Assembly (NCBI RefSeq): GCF_028473745.1
Contig: NZ_CP101137.1
Location: forward strand, 5,022,001 to 5,086,000
Reading direction: 5' to 3'
Length of the DNA stretch: 64,000 nucleotides
From: Streptomyces sp. M92
GTDB lineage: Bacteria; Actinomycetota; Actinomycetes; Streptomycetales; Streptomycetaceae
Each line of letters starts with the position of its first letter. Positions within the stretch are counted from its first letter, which is position 1. Below, one piece after another: positions 17,554-25,771 of the stretch. The notes under the pieces are model-generated. The model made no database searches and was not told the origin of the DNA. It was given only the letters and a program-made list of their open reading frames with translations. The translations under genes were made by a program, and so were the position numbers.

Positions 17554-18478
17554 GGCACAATCACCGAACAAGCCGCTGGCGGGCAGGGTCGCGCTGGTCG
17601 CCGGAGCGACCCGCGGCGCCGGACGCGGCATCGCCGTCGAACTGGGCGCGGCCGGCGCCACCGTCTACGTCACCGGCCGCAGCACCCGCGCCCGCCGCTC
17701 CGAGTACGACCGCCCGGAGACCATCGAGGACACCGCCGACCTGGTCACCGAGGCCGGCGGCCACGGCATCGCCGTACCGACCGACCACCTCGATCCCACG
17801 CAGGTCGCCGCGCTCGTCGACCGCGTCGCCCGCGAGCAGGACCGCCTCGACGTCCTGGTCAACGACATCTGGGGCGGCGAGCACCTCTTCGCATGGGACA
17901 GCCCCGTCTGGGAGCACGACCTCGACAAGGGGCTCAGGCTGCTGCGGCTCGCGGTCGAGACCCATGCCGTCACCAGTCACCACGCCCTGCCGCTGCTGCT
18001 GCGCCGCCCCGGCGGACTGGTCGTGGAGGTCACCGACGGCACCGACGACTACAACCGCGACCACTACCGCGTCTCGTTCTTCTACGACCTCGCCAAGACG
18101 TCCGTCCTGCGCATGGCCTTCGCCCTCGGTCACGAGGTCGGCCCGCACGGCGCCACCGCCGTCGCGCTGACCCCGGGCTGGCTGCGCTCGGAGATCATGC
18201 TCGACCACTTCGGCGTGCGCGAGGACAACTGGCGCGACGCCCTCGACCGCGTCCCGCACTTCGCCATCTCGGAGACACCCCGCTACGTCGGCCGCGCCGT
18301 CACCGCCCTCGCCACCGACCCGCACGTGTCGCGCCTCAACGGGAAGTCCCTGTCCAGCGGAGGCCTGGCGCGGGAGTACGGCTTCACCGACCTCGACGGC
18401 AGCCGCCCGGACGCCTGGCGCTACCTCGTCGAGGTCCAGGACGCGGGCAAGCCGGCCGACGTCACCGGCTACCGCTGA
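17552..18478 (+). CDS. Short-chain dehydrogenase/reductase
   Basis: 308 residues from ATG 17552 (GGAAG six bases upstream; an in-frame GTG at 17528 is less likely). Cofactor motif VAGATRGAGRGIAVEL, a variant of TGxxxGxG. The active-site Tyr-Lys is in FYDLAKTSV, and VALTPGWLRSEIML follows it. The insert with arginine-rich GRSTRARRSEYDRPETIEDT after the second strand suggests NADP preference. This subgroup (SDR with YDLAK) is widespread but poorly characterised. Translation may be controlled by the inverted repeat over its start. The 3' end overlaps the converging gene by 17 bases. Confidence 0.9.
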   Translation: MAQSPNKPLAGRVALVAGATRGAGRGIAVELGAAGATVYVTGRSTRARRSEYDRPETIEDTADLVTEAGGHGIAVPTDHLDPTQVAALVDRVAREQDRLDVLVNDIWGGEHLFAWDSPVWEHDLDKGLRLLRLAVETHAVTSHHALPLLLRRPGGLVVEVTDGTDDYNRDHYRVSFFYDLAKTSVLRMAFALGHEVGPHGATAVALTPGWLRSEIMLDHFGVREDNWRDALDRVPHFAISETPRYVGRAVTALATDPHVSRLNGKSLSSGGLAREYGFTDLDGSRPDAWRYLVEVQDAGKPADVTGYR

Positions 18479-19001
18479 CGGGCGGCAGCGGCCACCGGGC
18501 CGCGTGACCCGGCGGCAGGGCCAGATCCTCGCGTACGGCCGAGTAGTAACCCTCGCGGCCGGCGCGCTGCCGGTCCAGCAGAACCTGCCAGGCCTCCGGG
18601 TCGCGCGTCCCCTCGCGCAGGAAGCGCTCCATGTCCAGTACCGCCACGACCCAGACCCGCGCCATCTCCACGACCTCCCTGCTGCCCAGCAGGAGCAGCG
18701 CCTCCCCGGCCGGGTCCCGGGCGAGCGTGGCCTCGGCCTGGGCCGACGCGGCCTCCTCCGGGCTCAGCGGATGGGGGTGCGGGTCGTTGCCGAGGTGGGC
18801 GGCGATCCGGTACGTCAGCGTGACGGAGGCCTTCAGAGCCCGGGCGTAGTCGGCGTACACCGCGAGCCTGCGCTCCTCCCAGCGCGCCGCCGTCTCCCGG
18901 CGGAACCGGGCCTGGTCACTGCGGACCACGGCGAGATACGAACCGAGGGCACCGATCACGACGCCTATGAGCGCGGGCAGTTGCTGCAAGAACACGGACA
19001 T
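18462..19001 (-). CDS. Membrane-anchored protein of unknown function
   Basis: 179 residues. The N-terminus has one hydrophobic helix (PALIGVVIGALGSYLAVV), followed by a long, highly charged helical region with RRETAARWEERRLAVYADYA, then leucine-rich helices up to the end. One membrane anchor with a cytoplasmic helical domain is the best reading. Similar proteins occur singly in Streptomyces with no known role. The 3' ends of this gene and the SDR overlap tail to tail, so mutual antisense effects are possible. Confidence 0.75.
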   Translation of the reverse strand: MSVFLQQLPALIGVVIGALGSYLAVVRSDQARFRRETAARWEERRLAVYADYARALKASVTLTYRIAAHLGNDPHPHPLSPEEAASAQAEATLARDPAGEALLLLGSREVVEMARVWVVAVLDMERFLREGTRDPEAWQVLLDRQRAGREGYYSAVREDLALPPGHAARWPLPPVSGSR

Positions 19002-19052
19002 GCGGGCACGTTAGCCGCCGCGGTGATCGTTCCGGCAGTACGGTCGGTGCCC

Positions 19053-19904
19053 ATGACGGAGACAGGGCGTTTCACGAACCACGGAGCACTGGTCACGGGC
19101 GCGGCCCGCGGCATCGGCGCGGCCACCGCCCGGCGGCTGGCCGCGGAGGGGGCGCGGGTACTGCTGACCGACGTCGACCTCGCCGCCGCGCGGCGGACGG
19201 CGCGGGAACTGGCCGAGCAGGGACTCGGCGTCGAGGCCTTCGGCTGCGACGTCACCGACCGGGCGTCCGTGGAGGCCGCCGTCGCCCACGCCGCGGACAC
19301 CTTCGGCACCCTCGACGTCCTGGTCAACAACGCCTACGCCTGTACGCCGGACGCCCCGTTCTTCGAGGACGAGGCCGACGAGGCCTGGGCCCGCGACCTC
19401 GACGTCACCCTCACCGGCGCCTACCGCTGCTGCCGCGCCGCGCTGCCCCACCTCGCGGCCTCGGGACGCGGCGCGATCGTGAGCGTCGGCTCGGTCAACG
19501 GCGTCCAGGACTTCGGCAACCACGCCTACAGTGCCGCCAAGGCCGGCCTCGCCTCGCTCACCCGTACCCTCGCCGGGCACGCCGCGCCGCGCGGTGTCCG
19601 CGTCAACCTGGTGACGCCGGGCACCGTGCGCACCACCGCGTGGGAGGGCCGGGACGAGGACCTGGCGGCGGTCCGGGGGCTGTATCCGCTGGGCCGGGTC
19701 GGCGAACCCGAGGACATCGCGGCGGCCGTCGCCTTCCTCGCCTCCCGGGACGCCTCCTGGATCACCGGCACGACACTGGTCGTCGACGGCGGGCTGACCG
19801 CCGTGAACACCGGGTTCCGGCGCGCGGTCGGGCCGGAGGCGGGCGGGGAAGTGGTGGAGAACACAACGGGCGGGGCATGTGCGGCAGAACACAGCCGCGG
19901 GTAA
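19053..19904 (+). CDS. Short-chain dehydrogenase/reductase (FabG-like)
   Basis: 283 residues from ATG 19053. Cofactor motif GAARGIGAATARRLA with Asp in LLTDVDLAA, favouring NAD. NNAY replaces the usual NNAG. Active site: Ser in VSVGSVNG and Tyr-Lys in HAYSAAKAG. The C-terminal WITGTTLVVDGG is the standard closing motif, followed by ~25 extra residues lacking similarity. Substrate unknown. It runs opposite to the membrane-protein gene, 51 bases apart. Confidence 0.9.
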   Translation: MTETGRFTNHGALVTGAARGIGAATARRLAAEGARVLLTDVDLAAARRTARELAEQGLGVEAFGCDVTDRASVEAAVAHAADTFGTLDVLVNNAYACTPDAPFFEDEADEAWARDLDVTLTGAYRCCRAALPHLAASGRGAIVSVGSVNGVQDFGNHAYSAAKAGLASLTRTLAGHAAPRGVRVNLVTPGTVRTTAWEGRDEDLAAVRGLYPLGRVGEPEDIAAAVAFLASRDASWITGTTLVVDGGLTAVNTGFRRAVGPEAGGEVVENTTGGACAAEHSRG

Positions 19905-20027
19905 CGAACTCGCCCGCAGCTCTTGACAGATGAGAAGATCGACGTGACCAGCAACACGGTCCGTTATGTCCGATTGGCTGGCGATTACTCACATCGCCTT
20001 CACGCCCGGCGCCGTATGCTTCACAGC

Positions 20028-20195
20028 ATGTCCACCACTGTTGAACCCTCCTCCGAGCGATCGGCTGCCGAGGTCAACGAGGAGATCCGGGCCCTGTGGC
20101 TCCGGTCGGGCGGGACACTGAGCGTCGAGCAGCGTGAGGAGTACCAGCGGCTCGTCATGGAGTGGGCCGCCGCGGACCCGGAGCACGCCGCCTGA
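20028..20195 (+). CDS. Small conserved acidic protein
   Basis: 55 residues from ATG 20028. The product is helical and acidic (AAEVNEEIRALWLRSG, then LSVEQREEYQRLVMEWAAAD). Short proteins of this pattern recur in Streptomyces with no known role. TTGACA at 19923-19928 could be a -35 box, but I see no matching -10. The upstream ~120 bases are relatively AT-rich, as expected of a promoter. Confidence 0.65.
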   Translation: MSTTVEPSSERSAAEVNEEIRALWLRSGGTLSVEQREEYQRLVMEWAAADPEHAA

Positions 20196-20202
20196 CCGGC
20201 GG

Positions 20203-20239
20203 CCCGGGCCTCCTCCGCGCCTCGCGGCCCCGGCCCGGG
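20203..20239. terminator. Terminator hairpin between converging genes
   Basis: CCCGGGCC (20203-20210) pairs with GGCCCGGG (20232-20239), just before the stop of the minus-strand protease gene. Confidence 0.5.
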
Positions 20240-20240
20240 A

Positions 20241-21593
20241 TCACCCCCACGTCGCCGAGTAGCGCCGCCGGTACGCCTTGCGGTCCTGCTCCGCGCGGAT
20301 CCAGCGCGTCGCCACCAGGGCGACCATGCTGCCCGCGACGACGAGCATGCCGGGACCCACGTTCCTGCGGTCGGTGAGCCGGGACAGGAGCGTCGAGCCG
20401 TCGACACCCGTCACCGGCGCCGCGGCGCCCGGAGCGGCACCGCCGCCGGCACCGGCCGGCGCGGAGGGCGCCGCTCCCGGCGCCGCCCCCTCCTCCTCCT
20501 CGGAGACGAGCAGCCGGACACCGAGCGACGCCATGGCCTCCGGCAGCGGCTGGAAGAACGTCGTGCCCCCCTTGTCGCAGTCGCCGTTGCCGCCCGAGGT
20601 GACGCCGAGCGCGATGCCCTCGGAGAACATCGGCCCCCCGCTGTCGCCCGGTTCCGCGCACACGTCGGTCTCGATCAGCCCGGTGACGGTCCCCTCCGGG
20701 TAGTTGACCGTCGCGTCGAGCGCGGTCACCCGGCCGTCGCGCAGCCCGCTGGTGCTGCCGCTGCGGAACACCCGCTGGCCCACGGCCGGTTCACCCACAC
20801 CCGTGATGCGCACCCCCTTGCCCCCGCCGACGGCCACCACGTCGGCGCCGTCGCCCGCCTCGCCGTCCGCGTACTCCACCAGGGAGAAGTCGTCCCCCGG
20901 AAAGCTCCCGGCGACGGTCGCGCCGACCCGCCGCTCGCCCCGGCCGTCCCCGAACCACACCGACCCCGTCGGCCCGCAGTGGCCCGCGGTGAGGATGAAG
21001 TCGCCGCGCCCGTCGGTCACGTTGAAGCCCGCCGAGCAGCGCCCGGCCGTGGACAGGATCGGCTCGGCACCGTTCAGGCGCGTGGTGAAGGCTCCCTCGG
21101 TGCGCTCCATGCGGACAAAGCCGCCGATGCCCTCGGCGACGTCCGTCAGCCGGGACCAGTCGGACCGGGAGACCGTGCTGTCGCCCCGCACCACCACCTC
21201 GTTGGTCCGGTAGTCGAGTGCCCACGCCGTCCCGGCCACCCGAGGTGCCGAACGCAGCGTCGACGTCGCGGACCTCAGCTCGGACATGCTGTGCCGCACG
21301 ACCTTCGCCTCGGCGCCGGCCCGGCGCACCTCACGCGCGGCCCGCTCGTCGGTGACCGCGACGACCGGCCGGCCGTCGGAGCCGACCCAGTGGCCCGCCG
21401 TACGGTCGGTGCCCAGCCGCGACACCAGGCCCGCGCCGGTGCCCGACGCGGACCGCGCCAGGGTGTGCGGCACGGCGGCGTCGGGAGGCTCGCCCGCCAC
21501 GGCCCGGGTGACCATCGTCCCCCCGAGCAGCAGTCCGCCGACGGCCGCCAGTCGTGCGACTCGCCGGACGATGCGTCGTCGTGCGTGCCTCAT
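20241..21593 (-). CDS. Membrane-anchored streptogrisin-like serine protease
   Basis: 450 residues from ATG 21593 (GGGAG eight bases upstream). Arginine-rich start and hydrophobic signal (RLAAVGGLLLGGTMVTRAVA), a prodomain, then a chymotrypsin-fold protease: TAGHCG, GDDFSLVEY and PGDSGGP. The catalytic part closely parallels the protease at 4410 (both have YPEGTVTGLI and FNVT). A Pro/Ala/Gly-rich linker leads to a C-terminal membrane helix (VGPGMLVVAGSMVALVATRW) and a basic tail. It should therefore stay attached to the outer face of the membrane, unlike the soluble streptogrisins. Confidence 0.9.
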   Translation of the reverse strand: MRHARRRIVRRVARLAAVGGLLLGGTMVTRAVAGEPPDAAVPHTLARSASGTGAGLVSRLGTDRTAGHWVGSDGRPVVAVTDERAAREVRRAGAEAKVVRHSMSELRSATSTLRSAPRVAGTAWALDYRTNEVVVRGDSTVSRSDWSRLTDVAEGIGGFVRMERTEGAFTTRLNGAEPILSTAGRCSAGFNVTDGRGDFILTAGHCGPTGSVWFGDGRGERRVGATVAGSFPGDDFSLVEYADGEAGDGADVVAVGGGKGVRITGVGEPAVGQRVFRSGSTSGLRDGRVTALDATVNYPEGTVTGLIETDVCAEPGDSGGPMFSEGIALGVTSGGNGDCDKGGTTFFQPLPEAMASLGVRLLVSEEEEGAAPGAAPSAPAGAGGGAAPGAAAPVTGVDGSTLLSRLTDRRNVGPGMLVVAGSMVALVATRWIRAEQDRKAYRRRYSATWG

Positions 21594-21775
21594 GCGTGCG
21601 CTCCCGAACCCGGTACTCACGGCGTCACCGCCGCGGGGGCCCTCCGGACATCGAGCGCCCTCCTCCCATACGGGGGCGGGCACGTCCGCGTTCACCGTGC
21701 GGGCGGCCCCGTCCGGTCCCCGGCGCCCCTCCGGTACCGTTTCCCGCGCGCACCGTCGCCGCCTATCTTGTGCCC

Positions 21776-22963
21776 ATGACCAGCTTCGAGGAGCACCAGT
21801 CCGGCGAGACGAACCCCCTCCAGGCCCTCACGCCCGACCAGCTGCGCCGCCGTACGAGCATGAAGTGGCGCACCCACCCGGCGGACGTGCTGCCGCTGTG
21901 GGTGGCCGAGATGGACGTTCCGCTCGCCGCGCCCGTCGTGCGCGCCGTCACCGACGCCATGGAACTCGGCGACACCGGCTACCCCGCGGGCACCGCCTAC
22001 GCCGAGGCCCTGGCCGCCTTCGCGGGCAAGCGCTGGGGCTGGGACGACCTCGCCGTGGAACGCACCGCGATCGTGCCCGACGTGATGCTGGGCGTCGTCG
22101 AGATGCTCGAGCTGGTCACCGGACCCGGCGACCCGGTGATCGTCAACCCGCCCGTGTACCCGCCGTTCTACGCGTTCGTGACCCACGTGGACCGGCGCGT
22201 CGTCGAGGCGCCCCTCGACGCCGGCCTGCGCCTCGACCTCGGCGTGCTGGAGGAGGAGTTCCGGCGGGCCGTCGCCGGGGGAGGGCGCGCCGCCTACCTG
22301 CTGTGCAACCCGCACAACCCCACCGGCACGGTCCACACCGCCGACGAGCTGGCCGCCGTCGCCGCGCTCGCCGAGCGGTACGGCGTCCGGGTCGTCGCCG
22401 ACGAGATCCACGCCCCGGTCGTCACCGGCCCCGGCGCGCGGTTCGTGCCGTACCTGAGCGTGCCCGGCGCCGAGCGGGGCCTCGCGCTGATGTCCGCGTC
22501 CAAGGGCTGGAACCTGCCCGGGCTCAAGGCGGCGCTCGCCCTCGCCGGGCCCGGTGCCGGCGCCGACCTGGCGCGGATGCCCGAGGAGGTCGGCCACGGA
22601 GCGAGCCACGTCGGCGTCCTCGCCCACACGGCGGCCCTGCGCGACGGCACCGCCTGGCTGGACGCGGTGCTGGCCGGGATCGAGGAGAACCGGCGGCTGC
22701 TCACCCGCCTGCTCGCCGAGCACCTGCCCGGCGTGGTCCACCGTCCCGGCGAGGCGACCTACCTGGCCTGGCTCGACTGCCGCCCGCTGGACCTCGGCGA
22801 CGACCCGGCGGACGTCTTCCTGCGGCGCGGCCGGGTGGCCCTCAGCTCCGGCATCCCCTTCGGCACCGGCGGCGCGGGACACCTGCGGCTCAACCTCGCG
22901 ACGTCGACGGAGGTGATCACGGAGGCGGTACGGCGGATGGCGGCGGCCCTGGACCGGGACTGA
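21776..22963 (+). CDS. PLP-dependent aminotransferase class I/II, MalY/PatB-like cystathionine beta-lyase
   Basis: 395 residues from ATG 21776. N-terminal MKWRTHPADVLPLWVAEMD is the typical MalY/PatB opening (usually KW...D...WVADMDF). PLP residues: CNPHNPTGTVH, ADEIHAPVV, and Lys in MSASKGWNLPGLK. C-terminal RLNLATS contains the carboxylate-binding Arg. This subgroup is usually C-S lyases that cleave cystathionine or cysteine conjugates, not true transaminases. The gene stands alone, divergent from the membrane protease. Confidence 0.9.
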   Translation: MTSFEEHQSGETNPLQALTPDQLRRRTSMKWRTHPADVLPLWVAEMDVPLAAPVVRAVTDAMELGDTGYPAGTAYAEALAAFAGKRWGWDDLAVERTAIVPDVMLGVVEMLELVTGPGDPVIVNPPVYPPFYAFVTHVDRRVVEAPLDAGLRLDLGVLEEEFRRAVAGGGRAAYLLCNPHNPTGTVHTADELAAVAALAERYGVRVVADEIHAPVVTGPGARFVPYLSVPGAERGLALMSASKGWNLPGLKAALALAGPGAGADLARMPEEVGHGASHVGVLAHTAALRDGTAWLDAVLAGIEENRRLLTRLLAEHLPGVVHRPGEATYLAWLDCRPLDLGDDPADVFLRRGRVALSSGIPFGTGGAGHLRLNLATSTEVITEAVRRMAAALDRD

Positions 22964-23013
22964 GGGGAGATGCCGGGCCGCCCACCGGACCGGTGCGCAC
23001 CTAGACTCCCGGC

Positions 23014-23400
23014 ATGGACGACGTCTCGATGGCCCGGCTCAGTGCCGGCAAGTACCTGCTGGTCACCACGTTCCGGAAGAACGGCACCCCGGTCGCCACC
23101 CCGGTGTGGGTCGTGCGGGACGGGGACGCGCTCGGCGTCTGGACGGCCGCCGGCTCCTGGAAGGTCAAGCGGATCCGCAACCGCGCGGACGTCCTGGTCG
23201 GCCCCTGCGACCTGCGCGGCCGGCCGACCGGCGACCAGGTCCCGGCGACGGCGGAGATCTGCGACCCGGCCACCACCGGCCGCTACCGCCGGCTCATCGC
23301 CCGCAAGTACGGAGTCGTCGGGCGGCTCACCCTCCTGGGCAGCCGGCTGCGCCGCGGCCCCGACGGCACCGTGGGCATCCGGATCACCTCCGCTCCCTGA
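23014..23400 (+). CDS. PPOX-class F420- or FMN-dependent oxidoreductase
   Basis: 128 residues from ATG 23014, a split beta-barrel of the pyridoxamine-phosphate-oxidase class. Motifs: YLLVTTFRKNGTPVATPVWV, WTAAGSWKVKRIRNRADVLV and GPCDLRGRPTG. Actinobacterial members of this shape (TIGR03666-type) are thought to use F420. Substrate unknown. It lies 50 bases after the C-S lyase gene on the same strand. Confidence 0.85.
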   Translation: MDDVSMARLSAGKYLLVTTFRKNGTPVATPVWVVRDGDALGVWTAAGSWKVKRIRNRADVLVGPCDLRGRPTGDQVPATAEICDPATTGRYRRLIARKYGVVGRLTLLGSRLRRGPDGTVGIRITSAP

Positions 23401-23421
23401 GCGGCCGGGGCGCCGTGTCCC

Positions 23422-23835
23422 TCACGTCCAGGCGCGGTACGGTTCGTCGACCAGCTGGAAGACCGGCTCGCCCCGCACCGGGTCCTGGGCCGTGGACAGC
23501 CGGACCCGGTCGCCGCTGTGGATGCCGATGAGCGGGCCCATGACCCGGCCGCGCAGCACGAAGCCCTCGGCCATCTCGATCAGGGACACGTTGCGCGCGG
23601 CCGGGGTGTTGCGGTGCACCACCGTGGCGTGCCGCACCGTCCCCGTGCCCTCGCTGCGTTCGGTCCGCAGGTCGCTGCCGCGACAGACGGGGCACAGCAC
23701 CCGGTGGTACATGGCGGTGCCGCACCAGGTGCAGCGCTGGAAGTGGATCGCCTCGGACTCCGGGGCCCTGGGGTCGAGCACGCCCGTCGCGGAGCCGGCC
23801 GTCTGCTGAGCGACGTTTCCTGAGTGGTGGTACAC
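23422..23835 (-). CDS. DUF35-type Zn-ribbon/OB-fold protein
   Basis: 137 residues from GTG 23835, set by AGGGAG nine bases upstream. The zinc ribbon is CTWCGTAMYHRVLCPVCRG (CxxC...CxxC), followed by an OB-fold with TVRHATVVHRNTPAARN, FVLRGRVMGP and SGDRVRLST. DUF35 proteins normally sit next to a thiolase or steroid-degrading enzyme and bind its acyl-CoA substrate. Here no such gene is adjacent. Its promoter has two sites resembling those upstream of the TetR gene, so it is probably regulated by that TetR protein. Confidence 0.85.
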   Translation of the reverse strand: MYHHSGNVAQQTAGSATGVLDPRAPESEAIHFQRCTWCGTAMYHRVLCPVCRGSDLRTERSEGTGTVRHATVVHRNTPAARNVSLIEMAEGFVLRGRVMGPLIGIHSGDRVRLSTAQDPVRGEPVFQLVDEPYRAWT

Positions 23836-23932
23836 GCTGGTCAACTCCCTGCACTCGAGCCGGAATCCGCGTGCGCGGTCGCCCGGGCACGCGTGTGCGG
23901 GTGACCGTGCCACCGTGCACACGCTCAGGCTA

Positions 23933-23968
23933 TGGCACTGCGTGCCACAGGTAAAGGCACTCGGTACC
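23933..23968. promoter_or_regulatory. Two tandem palindromic operator-like sites upstream of the DUF35 gene
   Basis: TGGCAC-TGC-GTGCCA (23933-23947) is a perfect palindrome. GGCAC-TCG-GTACC (23956-23968) is a weaker copy about 22 bases away. Both resemble the GGCACTnAGTGC sites in front of the TetR gene at 24794. Confidence 0.6.
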
Positions 23969-24008
23969 CTCGATTGCGGGGCGGAGCGGTTCCGTCGCCG
24001 AGGGCCGG

Positions 24009-24761
24009 TCAGTCGCCGGCGAACGCCGCCTCGACCTCCCGCACGACCTGCCACAGGGGTGCGCCGCGCCGCGTGACGACCACGACCACGTCCTCCTGCC
24101 CGGCGGCCGGCGGCGGCGCGGGAGAGCTGCCGAAGGCGGACTGCGCGTACCCGAGCGCGTGGTCGACCGCGGCGCCCGCGTCGTCCCGCCCGTCCGAACG
24201 CAGCCAGGACCGCAGGGCGTTGTTGTGCGCCGCGACCACCGCGGCCGCGATCACGTCCGCCTCCAGGGTCCCGTCCGGCCGTGCGCCGAGGCGTGCGCGC
24301 AGGTACTCGGCGAGGGCGCGCTCGTAGCGCCACACCACCGACAACTCGTAGGCGCGCAGCCCCGGGACCTTCTTGGTGAGGTGGTAGCGCTGCACCGAGA
24401 AGTCCGGGTTCTCGGCGTACAACCGCAGCACCAGCCGGGCCGCGTCGCAGACCCGCGCCACCGGGTCGGCGTCCTCGGGCGAGGCGGCCAGGAACGCCGT
24501 CATGTCCGCCAGGCACCGCTCGTGGTCGGGGAAGACCACGTCCTCCTTGGACGGGAAGTAGCGGAAGAACGACCGCCGTCCGACTCCCGCGAGCGCGACG
24601 ATGTCGTCGATGGTCGTCTGCTCGTAGCCCCGCTCCAGGAACAGTCGGAACGCCGCCGCGACCAGTGCCTCGCGCATCGGCGGACGGCCGCCCGCCGCAT
24701 CCGTGGCACCCGCCGCGGCGGTGCCGTCCCCGCGGCCGGGCGCCGCACTGCTGGAGCTCAT
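24009..24761 (-). CDS. TetR-family transcriptional regulator
   Basis: 250 residues from ATG 24761. The HTH region is AAFRLFLERGYEQTTIDDIV, ALAGVGRRSFFRYFPSKED, the classic TetR_N pattern. A Gly/Ala-rich ~27-residue N-terminal extension precedes it. No obvious ribosome-binding site lies at the start, so it may be leaderless. Matching palindromes lie upstream of this gene and of the downstream DUF35 gene, indicating autoregulation plus control of DUF35. TetR/DUF35 pairs often deal with acyl-CoA or steroid metabolism, but that is only an analogy here. Confidence 0.9.
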   Translation of the reverse strand: MSSSSAAPGRGDGTAAAGATDAAGGRPPMREALVAAAFRLFLERGYEQTTIDDIVALAGVGRRSFFRYFPSKEDVVFPDHERCLADMTAFLAASPEDADPVARVCDAARLVLRLYAENPDFSVQRYHLTKKVPGLRAYELSVVWRYERALAEYLRARLGARPDGTLEADVIAAAVVAAHNNALRSWLRSDGRDDAGAAVDHALGYAQSAFGSSPAPPPAAGQEDVVVVVTRRGAPLWQVVREVEAAFAGD

Positions 24762-24791
24762 GAGGGGGAACGTAGCAGCTCACCGCCCTTC

Positions 24792-24833
24792 ATGGCACTC
24801 AGTGCAGCCGGAGGAGGGAACTGAGTGCACTCG
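24792..24833. promoter_or_regulatory. Two operator-like palindromes upstream of the TetR gene
   Basis: GCACT-C-AGTGC (within ATGGCACTCAGTGC, 24792-24805) and GAGTGCACTC (near 24823-24832) are palindromes about 24 bases apart. They resemble the sites at 23933-23968 and are likely bound by the adjacent TetR regulator. Confidence 0.6.
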
Positions 24834-24911
24834 TGGGGATCGCAGCGCCGATCGCATACGATCACTTCCGGTCAGTCCCGAGGAGTTCCGATCAGCCGCG
24901 AGGTGTTCCGC

Positions 24912-25751
24912 ATGCCGTCCGCCCGCCCCCGTCTCCTCTACGTCACGGACCTGGCCTACCAGGCGCGCGGGCGGCGCTACTGCGACGAGGACATCTTCCT
25001 GAGCTCCCGCCTGCGCGACGAGTTCGACCTGGCGCTGTGCCATCCCGGTGAGGCCGCCGCGCTGCTCGACGCCTTCGACGCCGTCGTCGTCCGCAACAGC
25101 GGCCCCGTGCTCGGTCACCGGGCCGCGTACGAAGCCTTCCGCGAGCGCGCCGCCGAGCGCTCCACCCGCGTCTACAACCAGCTCACCGGCCGGGCCGACA
25201 TGGCCGGCAAGCAGTACCTGCTCGACCTGAGCGCCGCGGGCGAGGCGGTCATCCCCACAGTCGGCCGGCCGGAGGACCTGCACCTGCTGCCGACGGCGGA
25301 CGAGTACGTCGTCAAGCCCCGGCTCGGCGCCGACTCGGCCGGCCTGCGCATCGTGCCCGCGGACGGCCTCCGGCAGGCACTGCGCGACGACGACGCCGGG
25401 GACGTGCTCGTCCAGCCGCGCGTCGACTTCGCGTACGAGGTCTCCTTCTACTTCGTCGACGACGCGTTCCAGTACGCCCTGTACGCGCCGGACCCCGGCC
25501 GGCGCTGGCGGCTGGAACCGTACGACGCCACCGCGCGGGACCTCGAGTTCGCCCGGCGGTTCATCGAGTGGAACGGCATCGACCACGGAATCCAGCGCGT
25601 CGACGCCTGCCGCGCCCCCGGCGGCGAGCTGCTCCTGGTCGAGCTGGAGGACCTCAACCCCTACCTGTCGCTGGACGCCCTCGACGAGACACGCCGGGAC
25701 TCCTTCGTCACCGCCCTGCGGGCGGCCCTCAGGCGCCTCCTCGCGGCCTGA
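24912..25751 (+). CDS. ATP-grasp-fold ligase-like protein
   Basis: 279 residues from ATG 24912 (GAGGTG six bases upstream). ATP-grasp hallmarks: YVVKPRLGADSAGLRIV (ATP-binding Lys), VLVQPRVDFAYEVSFYFV, and a C-terminal metal site ELLLVELEDLNPYLSLD. The overall pattern recalls glutathione synthetase/RimK-like enzymes. They join a carboxylate to an amine, often on a peptide. No candidate substrate gene is adjacent, so it is not tied to a peptide pathway by context. Confidence 0.8.
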   Translation: MPSARPRLLYVTDLAYQARGRRYCDEDIFLSSRLRDEFDLALCHPGEAAALLDAFDAVVVRNSGPVLGHRAAYEAFRERAAERSTRVYNQLTGRADMAGKQYLLDLSAAGEAVIPTVGRPEDLHLLPTADEYVVKPRLGADSAGLRIVPADGLRQALRDDDAGDVLVQPRVDFAYEVSFYFVDDAFQYALYAPDPGRRWRLEPYDATARDLEFARRFIEWNGIDHGIQRVDACRAPGGELLLVELEDLNPYLSLDALDETRRDSFVTALRAALRRLLAA

Positions 25752-25771
25752 ACGCCTCTACCATGGCGGGC

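Noticed and set aside
17482..18507. Overlapping plus-strand frame starting at the first arm of the inverted repeat
   Set aside because: Arg/Pro-rich shadow of the SDR gene in another frame. Only its first codons might act as a leader; it is not a gene.
19923..19928. TTGACA as a -35 box for the small gene at 20028
   Set aside because: No acceptable -10 sequence at 16-19 bases downstream.
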